A stretch of DNA of 14,702 nt from GCA-020344555 sp964548955. Its GTDB lineage: Bacteria > Planctomycetota > Phycisphaerae > UBA1845. Below are positions 7,084 to 14,488 of the stretch, in pieces; the first letter of the stretch is position 1; each line of letters opens with the position of its first letter. Position numbers and translations under genes: made by a program. A model generated the notes under the pieces. The model saw only the letters and a list, made by a program, of their open reading frames with translations. It searched no databases and was not told the origin of the DNA. The DNA lies in assembly GCA_964548955.1 (NCBI GenBank), contig CAZJTP010000109.1, positions 1 to 14,702 of the forward strand, in the 5' to 3' direction.

Positions 7084-7111
7084 AGTATACACGCGGATTG
7101 CCGGGCATCAA
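7084..7111 (-). promoter_or_regulatory. candidate promoter of the YacL-like/ispD pair
   Basis: On the minus strand TTGATG (7106-7111) and TATACT (7084-7089) are 16 bases apart. The start site near 7077 lies upstream of the ATG at 7026 but downstream of the GTG at 7092, which helps decide the gene start. Confidence 0.45.
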
Positions 7112-7219
7112 ACTTTCCGCCGAGGCTCCTGCGATCGGCACCGGTTTGACGCGTTGCCGACTGAGATGGACGGATTCCTGCCGCCTCACCGGGGACGGGG
7201 GGCTCTTGGCCTCGTTGTT

Positions 7220-7535
7220 CTATACATGCCACGGTTTTGCTCCGGGGTCGAAGCTGTTCCAGGCCCAGGCGATGTCACGCGTACGTTGGAGACCAAGCCA
7301 GAGTGTCTGAGGCTCCGGCGGGTCGCGGCGGTTGGGGTAGTTCACGTAGCCACCCAACTGGGCGATCAGGCATAGCCGACCGGAGCGATGACCACCAGGC
7401 GTAGGGGCTGGTTCGCTCCCGCCTTCTTCCAGAGCACCGGCGTGATGGTCTTAGCGCGAAAGGTGTGTGTCTTCCCTGCCCCGGAGGCGGTGACTTCCTC
7501 CCACTCAATGGAGTCGTCTTTTGTTCCGGCGTTGG
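7220..7535 (-). pseudogene. decayed transposase C-terminal fragment (IS4-like)
   Basis: Three minus-strand reading frames together give a transposase-like tail. About 7404-7534 reads WEEVTASGAGKTHTFRAK then TITPVLWKKAGANQP. About 7370-7407 in the next frame reads LRLVVIAPVGYA. 7220 to about 7369 reads IAQLGGYVNYPNRRDPPEP then QTLWLGLQRTRDIAWAW and stops at 7220-7222. The LAQLGGY and W-x-G-x-x-x-L/R text is typical of IS4-type DDE transposase C-termini. The direct join of APVGY to IAQLGGY suggests an internal deletion besides the frameshifts. No intact N-terminus or inverted repeats are seen. It sits in a 770-base spacer; the rest of that spacer (7093-7219, 7536-7773) shows nothing else I can call. 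Confidence 0.6.
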
Positions 7536-7773
7536 AACCTGCACTCCGTACTTGCGTTTGGCTCCGACGGCCGATTGGCTCACTTCATAGCTTCTCCTTT
7601 CAGACACCCATGTCCAGTTCAACAATCCCGACATGATGCCTCGAAGAGAGCGTCTCTCAAAATCCTAGAAACTACTGCATAGAAAGGACACCCAAAAGGG
7701 CCAAATCCCAGGCGTGGGCTCAAGCCCGCGGCCCGGTACGCAGAAACCGAGAATGCTCTGAGTACATATTTCC

Positions 7774-7808
7774 GAAAGAAAACGGACGCCGGTATGACCG
7801 ACGTCCGT
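7774..7808 (-). terminator. strong Rho-independent terminator of the ECF/PDZ operon
   Basis: Read on the minus strand, bases 7808-7797 pair with 7793-7782: ACGGACG plus CGGT against ACCG plus CGTCCGT, joined by one wobble pair, making 12 pairs around a three-base loop. TTTTCTTTC follows directly. It lies 50 bases after the stop of the PDZ gene. Confidence 0.85.
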
Positions 7809-7858
7809 CTCCGCTCACTTCCAAATCGCTGCTCGGGCTTTATGGAATCATACTCATC

Positions 7859-9418
7859 CTATTGACCCATGAGCTTCATATACTTCTTGTAGAGCTTTGG
7901 GCTGCGCCGCGCCAGATCGTCTTCATCCTTGTAGATCTGGACCAGCTCGGAATCACCCTTGCGGATTCGCACTTCGATCGTTCCGTCCGTATCCACCTCG
8001 AAGGTATGCTCCGGCTTGCCCAGGTAAAGTTCATGCGTGAGCAACGGCGACTCGCTGCGACCGTCCCTGGGCCAGGCCATGGGAGGCCAATGCTTGAACT
8101 TGAAGCCCTTGGGGAATCCTTCACCCTCGCGCCACTGCTCCATGACCTCTTTGTACTCCTCCATGGCGCGCTCGTAGCTCTTCATTGCCTCACCGAGGCT
8201 CTCCTCCAAATGGGACTTCCACTCTTCGGTAGCCTCTTCCCACTTGTCGGAATCGAACTCGAACGCAAACTCCGGAACCTCGATGTCAATATCAGGAATC
8301 TCAATGTCGGGAATCTCGATATCAATCTCAGGAATCTCGATGTCGATGTCGGGAATCTCGATAGCGTCGAGATTGAGGTAAACCACTGCGGATTCACCCG
8401 CCTCATTCCACAGTTCGTATGCCTCCTTGTCGGCCTCGCGCAGCTCATCCTCATCATCATACACATAGGTCGTCGTCGTTTTGTCATCGTCTCTGTCAGT
8501 TCTGGTGACGGTGATAGGACCGTCGCTCTGACCGGTGATCATGATCGTACTACCGTCACGCATGACCTTGGTCGTGACCACCTTCTCCTCCCCGGTAATG
8601 TGGACTTGCGTCGATCGGCTGCCGCTTTTCGGCAGAAACATCTTGATGCTGTTGGGTAGATTCTTGAGTTCCTTCAAATCGCCAAGGTCCTCGACGATCC
8701 ATTCACCGTGGTTGCCTCGTCGGAGCATCTTGCCGCGCGTTTTGATACGTTCCTCCACCTCGGCCAGCGGCCCACCTTCGAACTTCAATTCGAGTTTGCC
8801 AGCCTTCAACTCAGCACGCGACCCAAGCTTGACGGTCACGGGCTTCTGATCGCCTCCGCGCAGAATAATAACATCGACCTCGTCGCCCGGCTTGTGCGAC
8901 TTGATCAGATCAACCGCTTTGCCGACCTCTCCTTCGACCGCTTCATCGCCGATTGAGAGAATCACGTCATGCAGTTCAAACCCGGCGCGGTCCGCCGGGC
9001 TCTCGCTGACCATGTTGACGACGATGACGCCCTCATCCTCGAGGTCAAACTGAGTGGCCAGTGCTTCGGGCACCCTCGCAATGGACACCCCGAGCCAGGC
9101 TCCCTCCTTGGCCTTCCCCTTGGATTTCACCTTGGCCTTCACCTTGGCCTTTACCTTGCCCGCCGTTTTGTCAGTACCGACCCAGACCGTCTTGCCCTCG
9201 CTGCGTCCATCATCGCCCGCGTCGCTGACCGTGACGGAATAGGTTTTGGCTCCTTTACCCCCGGTGGTGACGACCACATTGTGCTGATCACCTGCGACCT
9301 TCTTCACGTCAGGGACAACGAGTATCCGCTCACCGTCGCGATCGCACGCCCAGGCCACCGTCGCGGAAAAACACGGCGGGGCCGCCGCCAGAAACAGACT
9401 CATCAAAATCGTCTTCAT
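7859..9418 (-). CDS. exported PDZ-domain protein with Lys/Ala linker and Ile-Pro repeat
   Basis: The ATG at 9418 has AAGGAGTG six bases upstream. Residues 1-24 form a signal peptide. A Lys/Ala/Val linker (about 87-104, KVKAKVKAKVKSKGKAK) leads into one PDZ domain (about 107-199) with the binding loop GAWLGVSI and the usual SPADRAGFELHDVILSIGD block. No trypsin-like or site-2 protease domain is present, so it binds peptides rather than cutting them. Residues 220-345 are charged and mixed. Residues 353-383 are a run of I/V-E-I-P and D-I-D-I-E units. A long charged helix follows (about 390-432), and the C-terminal domain (about 460-519) looks like a small beta fold. It is third in line after the ECF sigma and anti-sigma genes, 72 bases from the latter, and ends at a strong terminator. 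It is likely a periplasmic sensor or effector of that sigma system. Confidence 0.85.
   Translation of the reverse strand: MKTILMSLFLAAAPPCFSATVAWACDRDGERILVVPDVKKVAGDQHNVVVTTGGKGAKTYSVTVSDAGDDGRSEGKTVWVGTDKTAGKVKAKVKAKVKSKGKAKEGAWLGVSIARVPEALATQFDLEDEGVIVVNMVSESPADRAGFELHDVILSIGDEAVEGEVGKAVDLIKSHKPGDEVDVIILRGGDQKPVTVKLGSRAELKAGKLELKFEGGPLAEVEERIKTRGKMLRRGNHGEWIVEDLGDLKELKNLPNSIKMFLPKSGSRSTQVHITGEEKVVTTKVMRDGSTIMITGQSDGPITVTRTDRDDDKTTTTYVYDDEDELREADKEAYELWNEAGESAVVYLNLDAIEIPDIDIEIPEIDIEIPDIEIPDIDIEVPEFAFEFDSDKWEEATEEWKSHLEESLGEAMKSYERAMEEYKEVMEQWREGEGFPKGFKFKHWPPMAWPRDGRSESPLLTHELYLGKPEHTFEVDTDGTIEVRIRKGDSELVQIYKDEDDLARRSPKLYKKYMKLMGQ
8270..8362 (-). repeat. tandem repeat encoding I-E-I-P / D-I-D-I-E units
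   Basis: Within the PDZ gene, the plus strand repeats GGAATCTCGATGTC-like units with small changes. The encoded residues 353-383 alternate Ile with Asp or Glu and place Pro every five or seven residues. This would make an extended acidic strand-like stalk. Such repeats change length easily by slippage, so copy number may differ between strains. Confidence 0.85.
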
Positions 9419-9490
9419 GGGTTCACTCCTTTTTGTTCACATGTTTGCGCAAACGACTCAGTCCATACGCTGTACCCAGACGCTCGGCTC

Positions 9491-10078
9491 TCACAGCTCC
9501 TCCGCCGTCATCCGCGCCAATGGTTCCGGCTTTGGCCACTTAATGGTCTGAATACGATCGACCTCAATCCAGTAGATGTTCCCGTCCTCCCCTATCACGC
9601 CGATGATTTCCCGGCCCATGTTGCGCCGAACACGGTTGGTTCCCACGGTTCGCATCAGCCCCTCCGGCTGTGCTGTCTGCCGGTCGACCGGAACCACATG
9701 ATTCACCCCAAGCTGATTCTTGTGCGCCATCGTCGAGCCAGATGGGGTTGGCGCAGGAAACCGAGCCACGACAATCGCGAGCAACGCGGCGGCAATCGCA
9801 CCCGGAACCAGCCACCAACCACGATGGTAGCCGGTAGCTAATTGTGGCTGCGATCGACTCGGCAGACCGGCTGGATCCAACCCAATGCGCTCTTCGCCAA
9901 GGGTATCGTTCAGTGCGGCGCCAGCCAGTTCATCAATCCGCTTATACTCCTCCATCAGCCGATGCGCTTCGGGATTCCTGATAAGCTCGCGATTCAACCG
10001 GAGTTTCTCATCCTCGCTGAGCTCGCCGTCCAGGCTCCGAACGATCAGCTTCTCGATGTCTTTATCCACGCTCGCCAT
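9491..10078 (-). CDS. membrane-anchored anti-sigma factor, predicted
   Basis: The 195-residue product starts at the ATG at 10078, four bases after the stop of the sigma gene, which implies translational coupling. A longer frame to 10156 runs back into the sigma gene and is not likely. Residues 1-60 are the helical cytoplasmic domain typical of anti-sigma factors of this type, opening with KLIVRSLDGELSEDEKLRL. It lacks the His/Cys zinc-binding motif of ZAS proteins. One membrane segment lies at about 87-107 (GWWLVPGAIAAALLAIVVA). The C-terminal 85 residues would be periplasmic and include a small beta-like stretch around IIGVIGEDGNIYWIEVD. It should hold the sigma factor inactive until an envelope signal arrives. 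Identification rests on position and architecture more than on sequence family. Confidence 0.75.
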   Translation of the reverse strand: MASVDKDIEKLIVRSLDGELSEDEKLRLNRELIRNPEAHRLMEEYKRIDELAGAALNDTLGEERIGLDPAGLPSRSQPQLATGYHRGWWLVPGAIAAALLAIVVARFPAPTPSGSTMAHKNQLGVNHVVPVDRQTAQPEGLMRTVGTNRVRRNMGREIIGVIGEDGNIYWIEVDRIQTIKWPKPEPLARMTAEEL

Positions 10079-10082
10079 CGAT

Positions 10083-10652
10083 CTAAGGCACCTTGTCTCT
10101 GAGATAGTCCCGCAGCAACCGGCGAGACCGGACCAACCGGGTCTCCACCGAGTCAACCGGCATTCCCATCACGTCGGCGATCTCGCGGTAGCTCCAACCG
10201 CTCAGATGCCGCAACACAAACGGTTCGCGGTACAAGGCCGGCAACGCTTGGACCGCATCCAGGACGTCTCGATGCCTCTCGTGATCGGCCGGACCGCCAT
10301 CCGACGTCTCGGACGAAGCAGGTGGCAAATCCGCCGCGAGTATCTGCATCCGCCTGCGTCGCCGGGTAACATCTCGACCGGCGTCGACCGCCGCGTTGCG
10401 GGCCAGCCGATAAAGCCAGTACCGCCAGCTCTTCGCGTCACGGAGTTCACCAATCCGTCCCCATACGGCTGTCCAGACCTGCTGTGCGACATCGTCCACA
10501 GAATCACGGTCGCCCAACACACCGTAAATGACCCCACGCACCCAGCCACTGTGCCGACCCATGAACTCGCCAAATGCGTAGCGATCGCCTGCACGGATCG
10601 CCCCGATCACGGGGTCTTCGGCGTCAAAGGCTTTGCGCTGGGCCATGGCCAT
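10083..10652 (-). CDS. RNA polymerase sigma factor, ECF type
   Basis: The 189-residue protein has only the two domains of ECF sigma factors. Sigma region 2 lies at about 20-95 and includes DRDSVDDVAQQVWTAVW (core-binding helix) and WRYWLYRLARNAAVDAGR. Sigma region 4 lies at about 130-185, with LPALYREPFVLRHLSGWSY, REIADVMGMPVDSVETRL and an RSRRLLRDYL end. A linker of about 30 residues separates them. Start: GTG at 10658, ATG at 10652 and ATG at 10646 are all in frame. I take 10652, with weak GAGTG upstream. A TTGACA (10688-10693, minus strand) stands in front without a well-spaced -10 box. The gene heads an operon with its anti-sigma and a PDZ protein. Such sigma factors usually transcribe their own operon after release, so self-regulation is likely but no clear cognate promoter motif was found. 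Confidence 0.93.
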   Translation of the reverse strand: MAMAQRKAFDAEDPVIGAIRAGDRYAFGEFMGRHSGWVRGVIYGVLGDRDSVDDVAQQVWTAVWGRIGELRDAKSWRYWLYRLARNAAVDAGRDVTRRRRRMQILAADLPPASSETSDGGPADHERHRDVLDAVQALPALYREPFVLRHLSGWSYREIADVMGMPVDSVETRLVRSRRLLRDYLRDKVP

Positions 10653-10879
10653 GATCACTCAAATAGACGTTGGGTCGTCCGCCCGCCTGTCAATTCAGAG
10701 GAATATTTGGGTTATTTCGACCGAACACTGCGACGGCGGCCCTTCCCCCGGGGCCCATCCTACCACCTCTTGGTGCATGGACCCATAAATGCGATCGGCA
10801 ACGCGGGCTCGGATGCCCCCGTACCAAACGTGTCGGGGCAGGTGACGGGACCAAAGCTCGACGGAGCGGTGACCGTCAA

Positions 10880-11384
10880 CTGGTTCCGCAAGTCTTGTGG
10901 ATGGAACTGGGCCAACACCTGCCGTTGAACGTAGTCAAGGAGCTGAACAGCCACGCCAGGCGCGCGAGGCGTATGAGCGCCTCTGTGTAAGCGGCGTCAC
11001 CATGCGCCGCGAAAGATTCGTCTGGGGGATGTGAGCTACGACGATCCGGTCAGGCTTGCCTACGAGTGCAAGCTTCTGACGGATACGAACAAGCATGTGC
11101 GCGTATGGTGTGGAAACTCAACTGACGGAGATGCTTGGCGGGGTGTTTTGCCGGAACGATTGGGAGGCCCGAGCCGTGGTTCGGGAGATCTTCCAAATCC
11201 CGGTGACCTCACACTATCCCAGGGTCAGCTTCATATCCACCTGGATCAGCTCAGTGCCCCGCGATACACCGAGGCCATGATGTCATTGTGTGGTCAGATC
11301 AACGCTCTGGACACCACCCTGCCAGAAATCGACTTCCGCATCCGTTTCCACATCAGACCACGGCCCGAACCCGGTCAAAAATGA
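10880..11384 (+). pseudogene. frameshifted remnant of a transposase-like gene
   Basis: Pieces in all three plus frames read on from one another like one broken protein. LNVVKELNSHAR is followed by QAREAYERLCVSGVTMRRER, then DVSYDDPVRLAYECKLLTD (to about 11091), then MCAYGVETQLTEMLGGVF with NDWEARAVVREIFQ (to about 11195), then NPGDLTLSQGQLHIHLDQLS and a tail to the stop at 11384. At least three frameshifts break it. The order E-x-KLLT, xxAYxxE, small-residue-rich AREIF and a closing LHI-x-LDxLSAPR resembles the C-terminal part of a transposase-like family common in environmental genomes; I cannot name the IS family. The surrounding spacer (10653-10879 and 11385-11535) shows nothing else I can call. 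Confidence 0.5.
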
Positions 11385-11535
11385 ACCGGGACAGGTCAGG
11401 AGGTCTCGAGTCCTACCCATACAAACGATAGCTTTCAGCCGTCTGTGCAGACGACTCGTACATGATGTTCAGATGGGCCCGGAGAGACTGCATCGTTCAG
11501 TTGAGGAGAGGAATGTTCCGTGCACGGGAAGGGCG

Positions 11536-12948
11536 CTATGACCTGCCGTTCATCAGATACTTGTGAATGGATGCGGCGCTGGCCTTGCCGTCGCCCATGG
11601 CCAGGATGACCGTCGCACCTCCGCGAACGATGTCGCCGCCGGCGAAAACGCCGGTAATGCTCGTCATGTTGTTCTCGTCGATGATGATGTTGCCCCACCT
11701 GTTGATCTCGAGACCGGGCGTGGTCTGAGTCAACAGAGGATTGGCGCCCGTCCCGATCGCTTCGATGAATACCTGACAGGGGATCTCAAACTCACTGCCC
11801 TTAACAGGCACGGGGCGTCGGCGGCCGGAGTCGTCCGGCTCGCCCAGTTCCATTTTGATGCACCGAACCCCACGGACCCACCCGTTGTCATCGCCGAGGA
11901 TTTCAATAGGATTGTTCAACAAGCGGAAGATGATCCCCTCCTCCTCAGCGTGCTTGATCTCCTCGTTTCGCGCCGGCATCTCCGCGCGCGAGCGGCGGTA
12001 GACCAGGGTCGCCGGATTTGCACCAAGCCGCTTGGACGTTCGGACCGAATCCATGGCCGTGTTCCCGCCACCGACCACCACGACCTGCCCGGATCTGATA
12101 ATCGGCGTCTCCACCTCACCCTCGGTGAATTGGTAGGCCCCCATCAGGTTTACGCGCGTCAGGAACTCGTTGGCGGAGTAGACTCCCTTTAGGTTCTCAC
12201 CAGGGATACCCTGGAAGACCGGCAGCCCGGCTCCATTGGCGATGAAAACAGCGTCGAAGCCTTCCTCGCTCATCAACTCGGGTACGGTATACGTCTGGCC
12301 GATCACCACGTCCGTGACGATTTCGACGCCACGCATTTTCAACATCTCAACCTCGGACTCGACAACGACGTTCGGCAAACGAAACTCCGGGATACCGTAG
12401 ACCAATACTCCTCCGGGCTTGTGGAGGGCTTCGAAGACGGTAACGGCGTGCCCCAACTTGGCGAGTTCGCCCGCACAGGTCAGCCCGCCCGGCCCCGATC
12501 CGACGACGGCCACCTTCTTACCGGTCGGCGGCGGTGGCTCGAGCAGGTCCTTCCGGTGCTCGCGAGCCCAGTCCGCCACGAAGCGCTCGATGTGCCCGAC
12601 GGCAACCGAATCGCCCTTTTTCCCCCGAACGCACAGCTCCTCACACTGCGTCTCTTGCGGGCAGACGCGTCCGGTGATCCCCGGCAGCACGTTATCCCTC
12701 AGCAAGATATCAGCCGCGGTTTCAAGGTCGTCATTCGCCACCGCTTCGATGAAGGCGGGGATATCGACGCCAACGGGACAACCGTTGATGCACTTGGCAT
12801 CCTTGCACTGGAGACACCGTTTCGCTTCTTCGTGCGCCGTCGATGGGGAGTACCCCTGATTAACCTCGCGGAAATTGGTTGCCCGTGCAGCGGGATCCTG
12901 TTCGGACATTCCCTGCCGGGGTATCTTCATGCGTTCGGCTGGTTTCAT
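11536..12948 (-). CDS. nfnB: NfnB-type NADPH-binding subunit (GltD/GltA-like), ferredoxin:NADP+ oxidoreductase
   Basis: This 470-residue flavoprotein belongs to the glutamate-synthase small-subunit-like family. Its N-terminus has CxxCxxxxCxxxC (Cys45, 48, 53, 57) and a second set Cys96, 102, 106 with Glu99 nearby, for two [4Fe-4S] clusters. The FAD loop VAVVGSGPGG lies at 146-155 with GGVLVYGIPEFRLP at 179-192. The NADPH loop VVVVGGGNTAMDS is at 289-301, and the closing FAD motif GVFAGGDIVRGGATV at 433-447. Alone it could be called NADPH-dependent glutamate synthase (gltA), but no large glutaminase/FMN subunit is present. The gene 30 bases upstream encodes the NfnA partner. Together they should form the bifurcating enzyme that couples NADH and reduced ferredoxin to NADP+ reduction. 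The ATG at 12948 has a weak AGAGAC upstream; another Met six codons in is less likely. Confidence 0.9.
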   Translation of the reverse strand: MKPAERMKIPRQGMSEQDPAARATNFREVNQGYSPSTAHEEAKRCLQCKDAKCINGCPVGVDIPAFIEAVANDDLETAADILLRDNVLPGITGRVCPQETQCEELCVRGKKGDSVAVGHIERFVADWAREHRKDLLEPPPPTGKKVAVVGSGPGGLTCAGELAKLGHAVTVFEALHKPGGVLVYGIPEFRLPNVVVESEVEMLKMRGVEIVTDVVIGQTYTVPELMSEEGFDAVFIANGAGLPVFQGIPGENLKGVYSANEFLTRVNLMGAYQFTEGEVETPIIRSGQVVVVGGGNTAMDSVRTSKRLGANPATLVYRRSRAEMPARNEEIKHAEEEGIIFRLLNNPIEILGDDNGWVRGVRCIKMELGEPDDSGRRRPVPVKGSEFEIPCQVFIEAIGTGANPLLTQTTPGLEINRWGNIIIDENNMTSITGVFAGGDIVRGGATVILAMGDGKASAASIHKYLMNGRS

Positions 12949-12978
12949 ATCGGCGTCTCTTGCACTCCATATGTTTGA

Positions 12979-13851
12979 TCAAGCCGGTGTCTGGGAGTCT
13001 AAACTCTCGGGGAGCTTGCACTTATGCCTCTCGTGCAGACGATCCCACGCGATCTTCTCATGCTCGCGATACGTGGTGAGTCGGTCGGTCAACTCGTCGA
13101 AATCTACGGCGTGGGCGTCGAAGTCGGGCCCATCGACGCACGCAAACTTCATCTTGCCGTCGATCGTCACGCGGCAACCGCCGCACATTCCGGTCCCATC
13201 AACCATGATCGGGTTGAGCGAGACAATGGTCCGGACGCCGAAGGGCTTGGTCACCTTGGCGATGGCCCGCATCATCGGGACAGGCCCGGCCGCCAACACG
13301 CAACCGATCTTCAGGCTCTTGTCCTCGAGCAACTCTTGCAGCTTTCCGGTCACGAAACCGTTGTATCCATAGCTGCCGTCGTCCGTACAGGGGTAGACCG
13401 CGTCACAGTTTTTCGCCAGCTCCTTCTCGAAGATAACGTACTCTTTCGACCGGCCGCCAATCACCGCAGAGACGGTGTTGCCCGCCTTCTTGAGCGCCTT
13501 GGCCTGCGGGTAGATGACGGCCGTACCGACCCCGCCGCCCACGAGCACGGTATGGTTGAAGTTCTCGATCTCGGTCGGCTTGCCCAGCGGGCCCACCACG
13601 TTGGCGATCGACTCGCCCGCTTCAAGCTCACAGAGCATCTCGGTCGTGGCACCCACCACCTGGACGACAAGCGTGATGGTCCCGGCCTGTGCATCGGAAG
13701 TGGCCATGGTCAGGGGGATACGCTCGCCGCCCTCGCAAACGCGAATGATAACGAAGTGCCCTGGCTTATGACGCTTCGCCACGCGCGGAGCCTCGACCTC
13801 GATCAGCCGGACCTGCGGCGCCAACCATTCAGCTTTCCGTATTCGAAACAT
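12979..13851 (-). CDS. nfnA: NfnA-type NAD(H)-binding subunit, ferredoxin:NADP+ oxidoreductase
   Basis: The 290-residue protein starts at the ATG at 13851, with AGAGGA six bases upstream. The open frame runs on to 14022, but that extension lacks a ribosome site and family similarity. A ferredoxin-reductase-like FAD domain includes ERIPLTMATSD (43-53). The NAD-binding domain includes TVLVGGGVGTA (101-111) and CVLAAGPVPMM (184-194). The C-terminal [2Fe-2S] site reads Asp218-G-T-G-M-Cys223-G-G-Cys226 then Cys238-VDGP. The Asp plus three Cys pattern is the one known for NfnA/NfnS and separates it from a plain four-Cys PyrK site. PyrK or sulfide dehydrogenase subunit are the alternative names; the adjoining nfnB gene decides for Nfn. 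Alpha-before-beta gene order is the usual one. Confidence 0.9.
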   Translation of the reverse strand: MFRIRKAEWLAPQVRLIEVEAPRVAKRHKPGHFVIIRVCEGGERIPLTMATSDAQAGTITLVVQVVGATTEMLCELEAGESIANVVGPLGKPTEIENFNHTVLVGGGVGTAVIYPQAKALKKAGNTVSAVIGGRSKEYVIFEKELAKNCDAVYPCTDDGSYGYNGFVTGKLQELLEDKSLKIGCVLAAGPVPMMRAIAKVTKPFGVRTIVSLNPIMVDGTGMCGGCRVTIDGKMKFACVDGPDFDAHAVDFDELTDRLTTYREHEKIAWDRLHERHKCKLPESLDSQTPA

Positions 13852-14130
13852 CCGGTTCCTCTCGCCTACAGACGCCCACCGCAACACGGCGGACGTATTC
13901 ACTCGGTCATAGGGTTTTTGTTGGAGGCCAACCTCTCCGGCCCGCCCGGCGTGAGCGACAACCTCACTGTTCGCTGGCTGCCTTGCAATTGGCGCACCAG
14001 CCGACGAGGCAGCAGGCACCACACAGGCTCTGCTGAGAGAACTTCAATTAAACAACACAGGCTTGAAGCACCGACCGATGCTATTAAACAGCTAAGCAGC
14101 CCCGCGCCACCGGGAGTCTCGTGGAATCCT

Positions 14131-14174
14131 ACATCAGCATGTGATGTTATAGAGACACCGGCGGTTTCAGGCAA
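14131..14174 (-). promoter_or_regulatory. promoter with palindromic operator upstream of nfnAB
   Basis: On the minus strand TTGCCT (14169-14174) and TATAAC (14146-14151) are exactly 17 bases apart. A perfect palindrome ACATCA-GCATG-TGATGT (14131-14147) overlaps the last two bases of the -10 box and the expected start near 14139, the classic place for a repressor site. The half-site does not match the Rex, FNR or CRP consensus as I know them. The leader to nfnA would be about 290 bases, long enough for further control. Confidence 0.5.
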
Positions 14175-14365
14175 CCCCACAGTGGGCCGTCATGCCAAGG
14201 AGGGGTGACTGAGGGCTTCGAGAACAATCACGGGCGCCGGCCACTCCCAACCGGCTTGAGTCCTCGGCACTCCATGGCCGATAGCCTTCATAGCATAAGC
14301 CTCCTTTGCGATAAACGGCCTCTTTACAATCCTGCTATCGTCATTGTGGGGCTTACTTTATGCGC

Positions 14366-14473
14366 CTTAGAGCATTCTCCCTTTTTGTGTGTCGGGCGGA
14401 CCCCCCTCTTTCCCCCCTTGGCAAGGGGGGATGAAAGGGGGGTACGCTACACGAAATCGCAGTCTGCTCTAAG
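14366..14473. mobile_element. MITE-like element with 9-bp terminal inverted repeats
   Basis: CTTAGAGCA (14366-14374) and TGCTCTAAG (14465-14473) are perfect inverted repeats 108 bases apart end to end. Between them is a C-run/G-run palindrome (14401-14442) pairing CCCCCC, a CTTTC/GAAAG block and CCCCCCTTG with CAAGGGGGG, with small bulges. The element has no coding capacity. I see no clear target-site duplication. Similar C/G palindromes around TTGGCAAGG are widespread in environmental bacterial genomes. It lies just past the queG stop codon, so the palindrome may also help end that transcript. Confidence 0.45.
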
Positions 14474-14488
14474 TGAACCGTATTGGGT

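Noticed and set aside
7862..9841. Long plus-strand frames opposite the PDZ and anti-sigma genes
   Set aside because: They mirror the repeats and codon pattern of the minus-strand genes and have no motifs of their own.
11536..12948. GltD of ordinary glutamate synthase
   Set aside because: No large GltB-type subunit is adjacent, while an NfnA-type partner with an Asp plus three-Cys iron-sulfur site lies directly upstream.
13852..14180. Upstream extension of nfnA to 14022 and a separate minus-strand ORF at 13899-14180
   Set aside because: They lie in the leader behind the promoter at 14131-14174, have no ribosome sites and show no family similarity.
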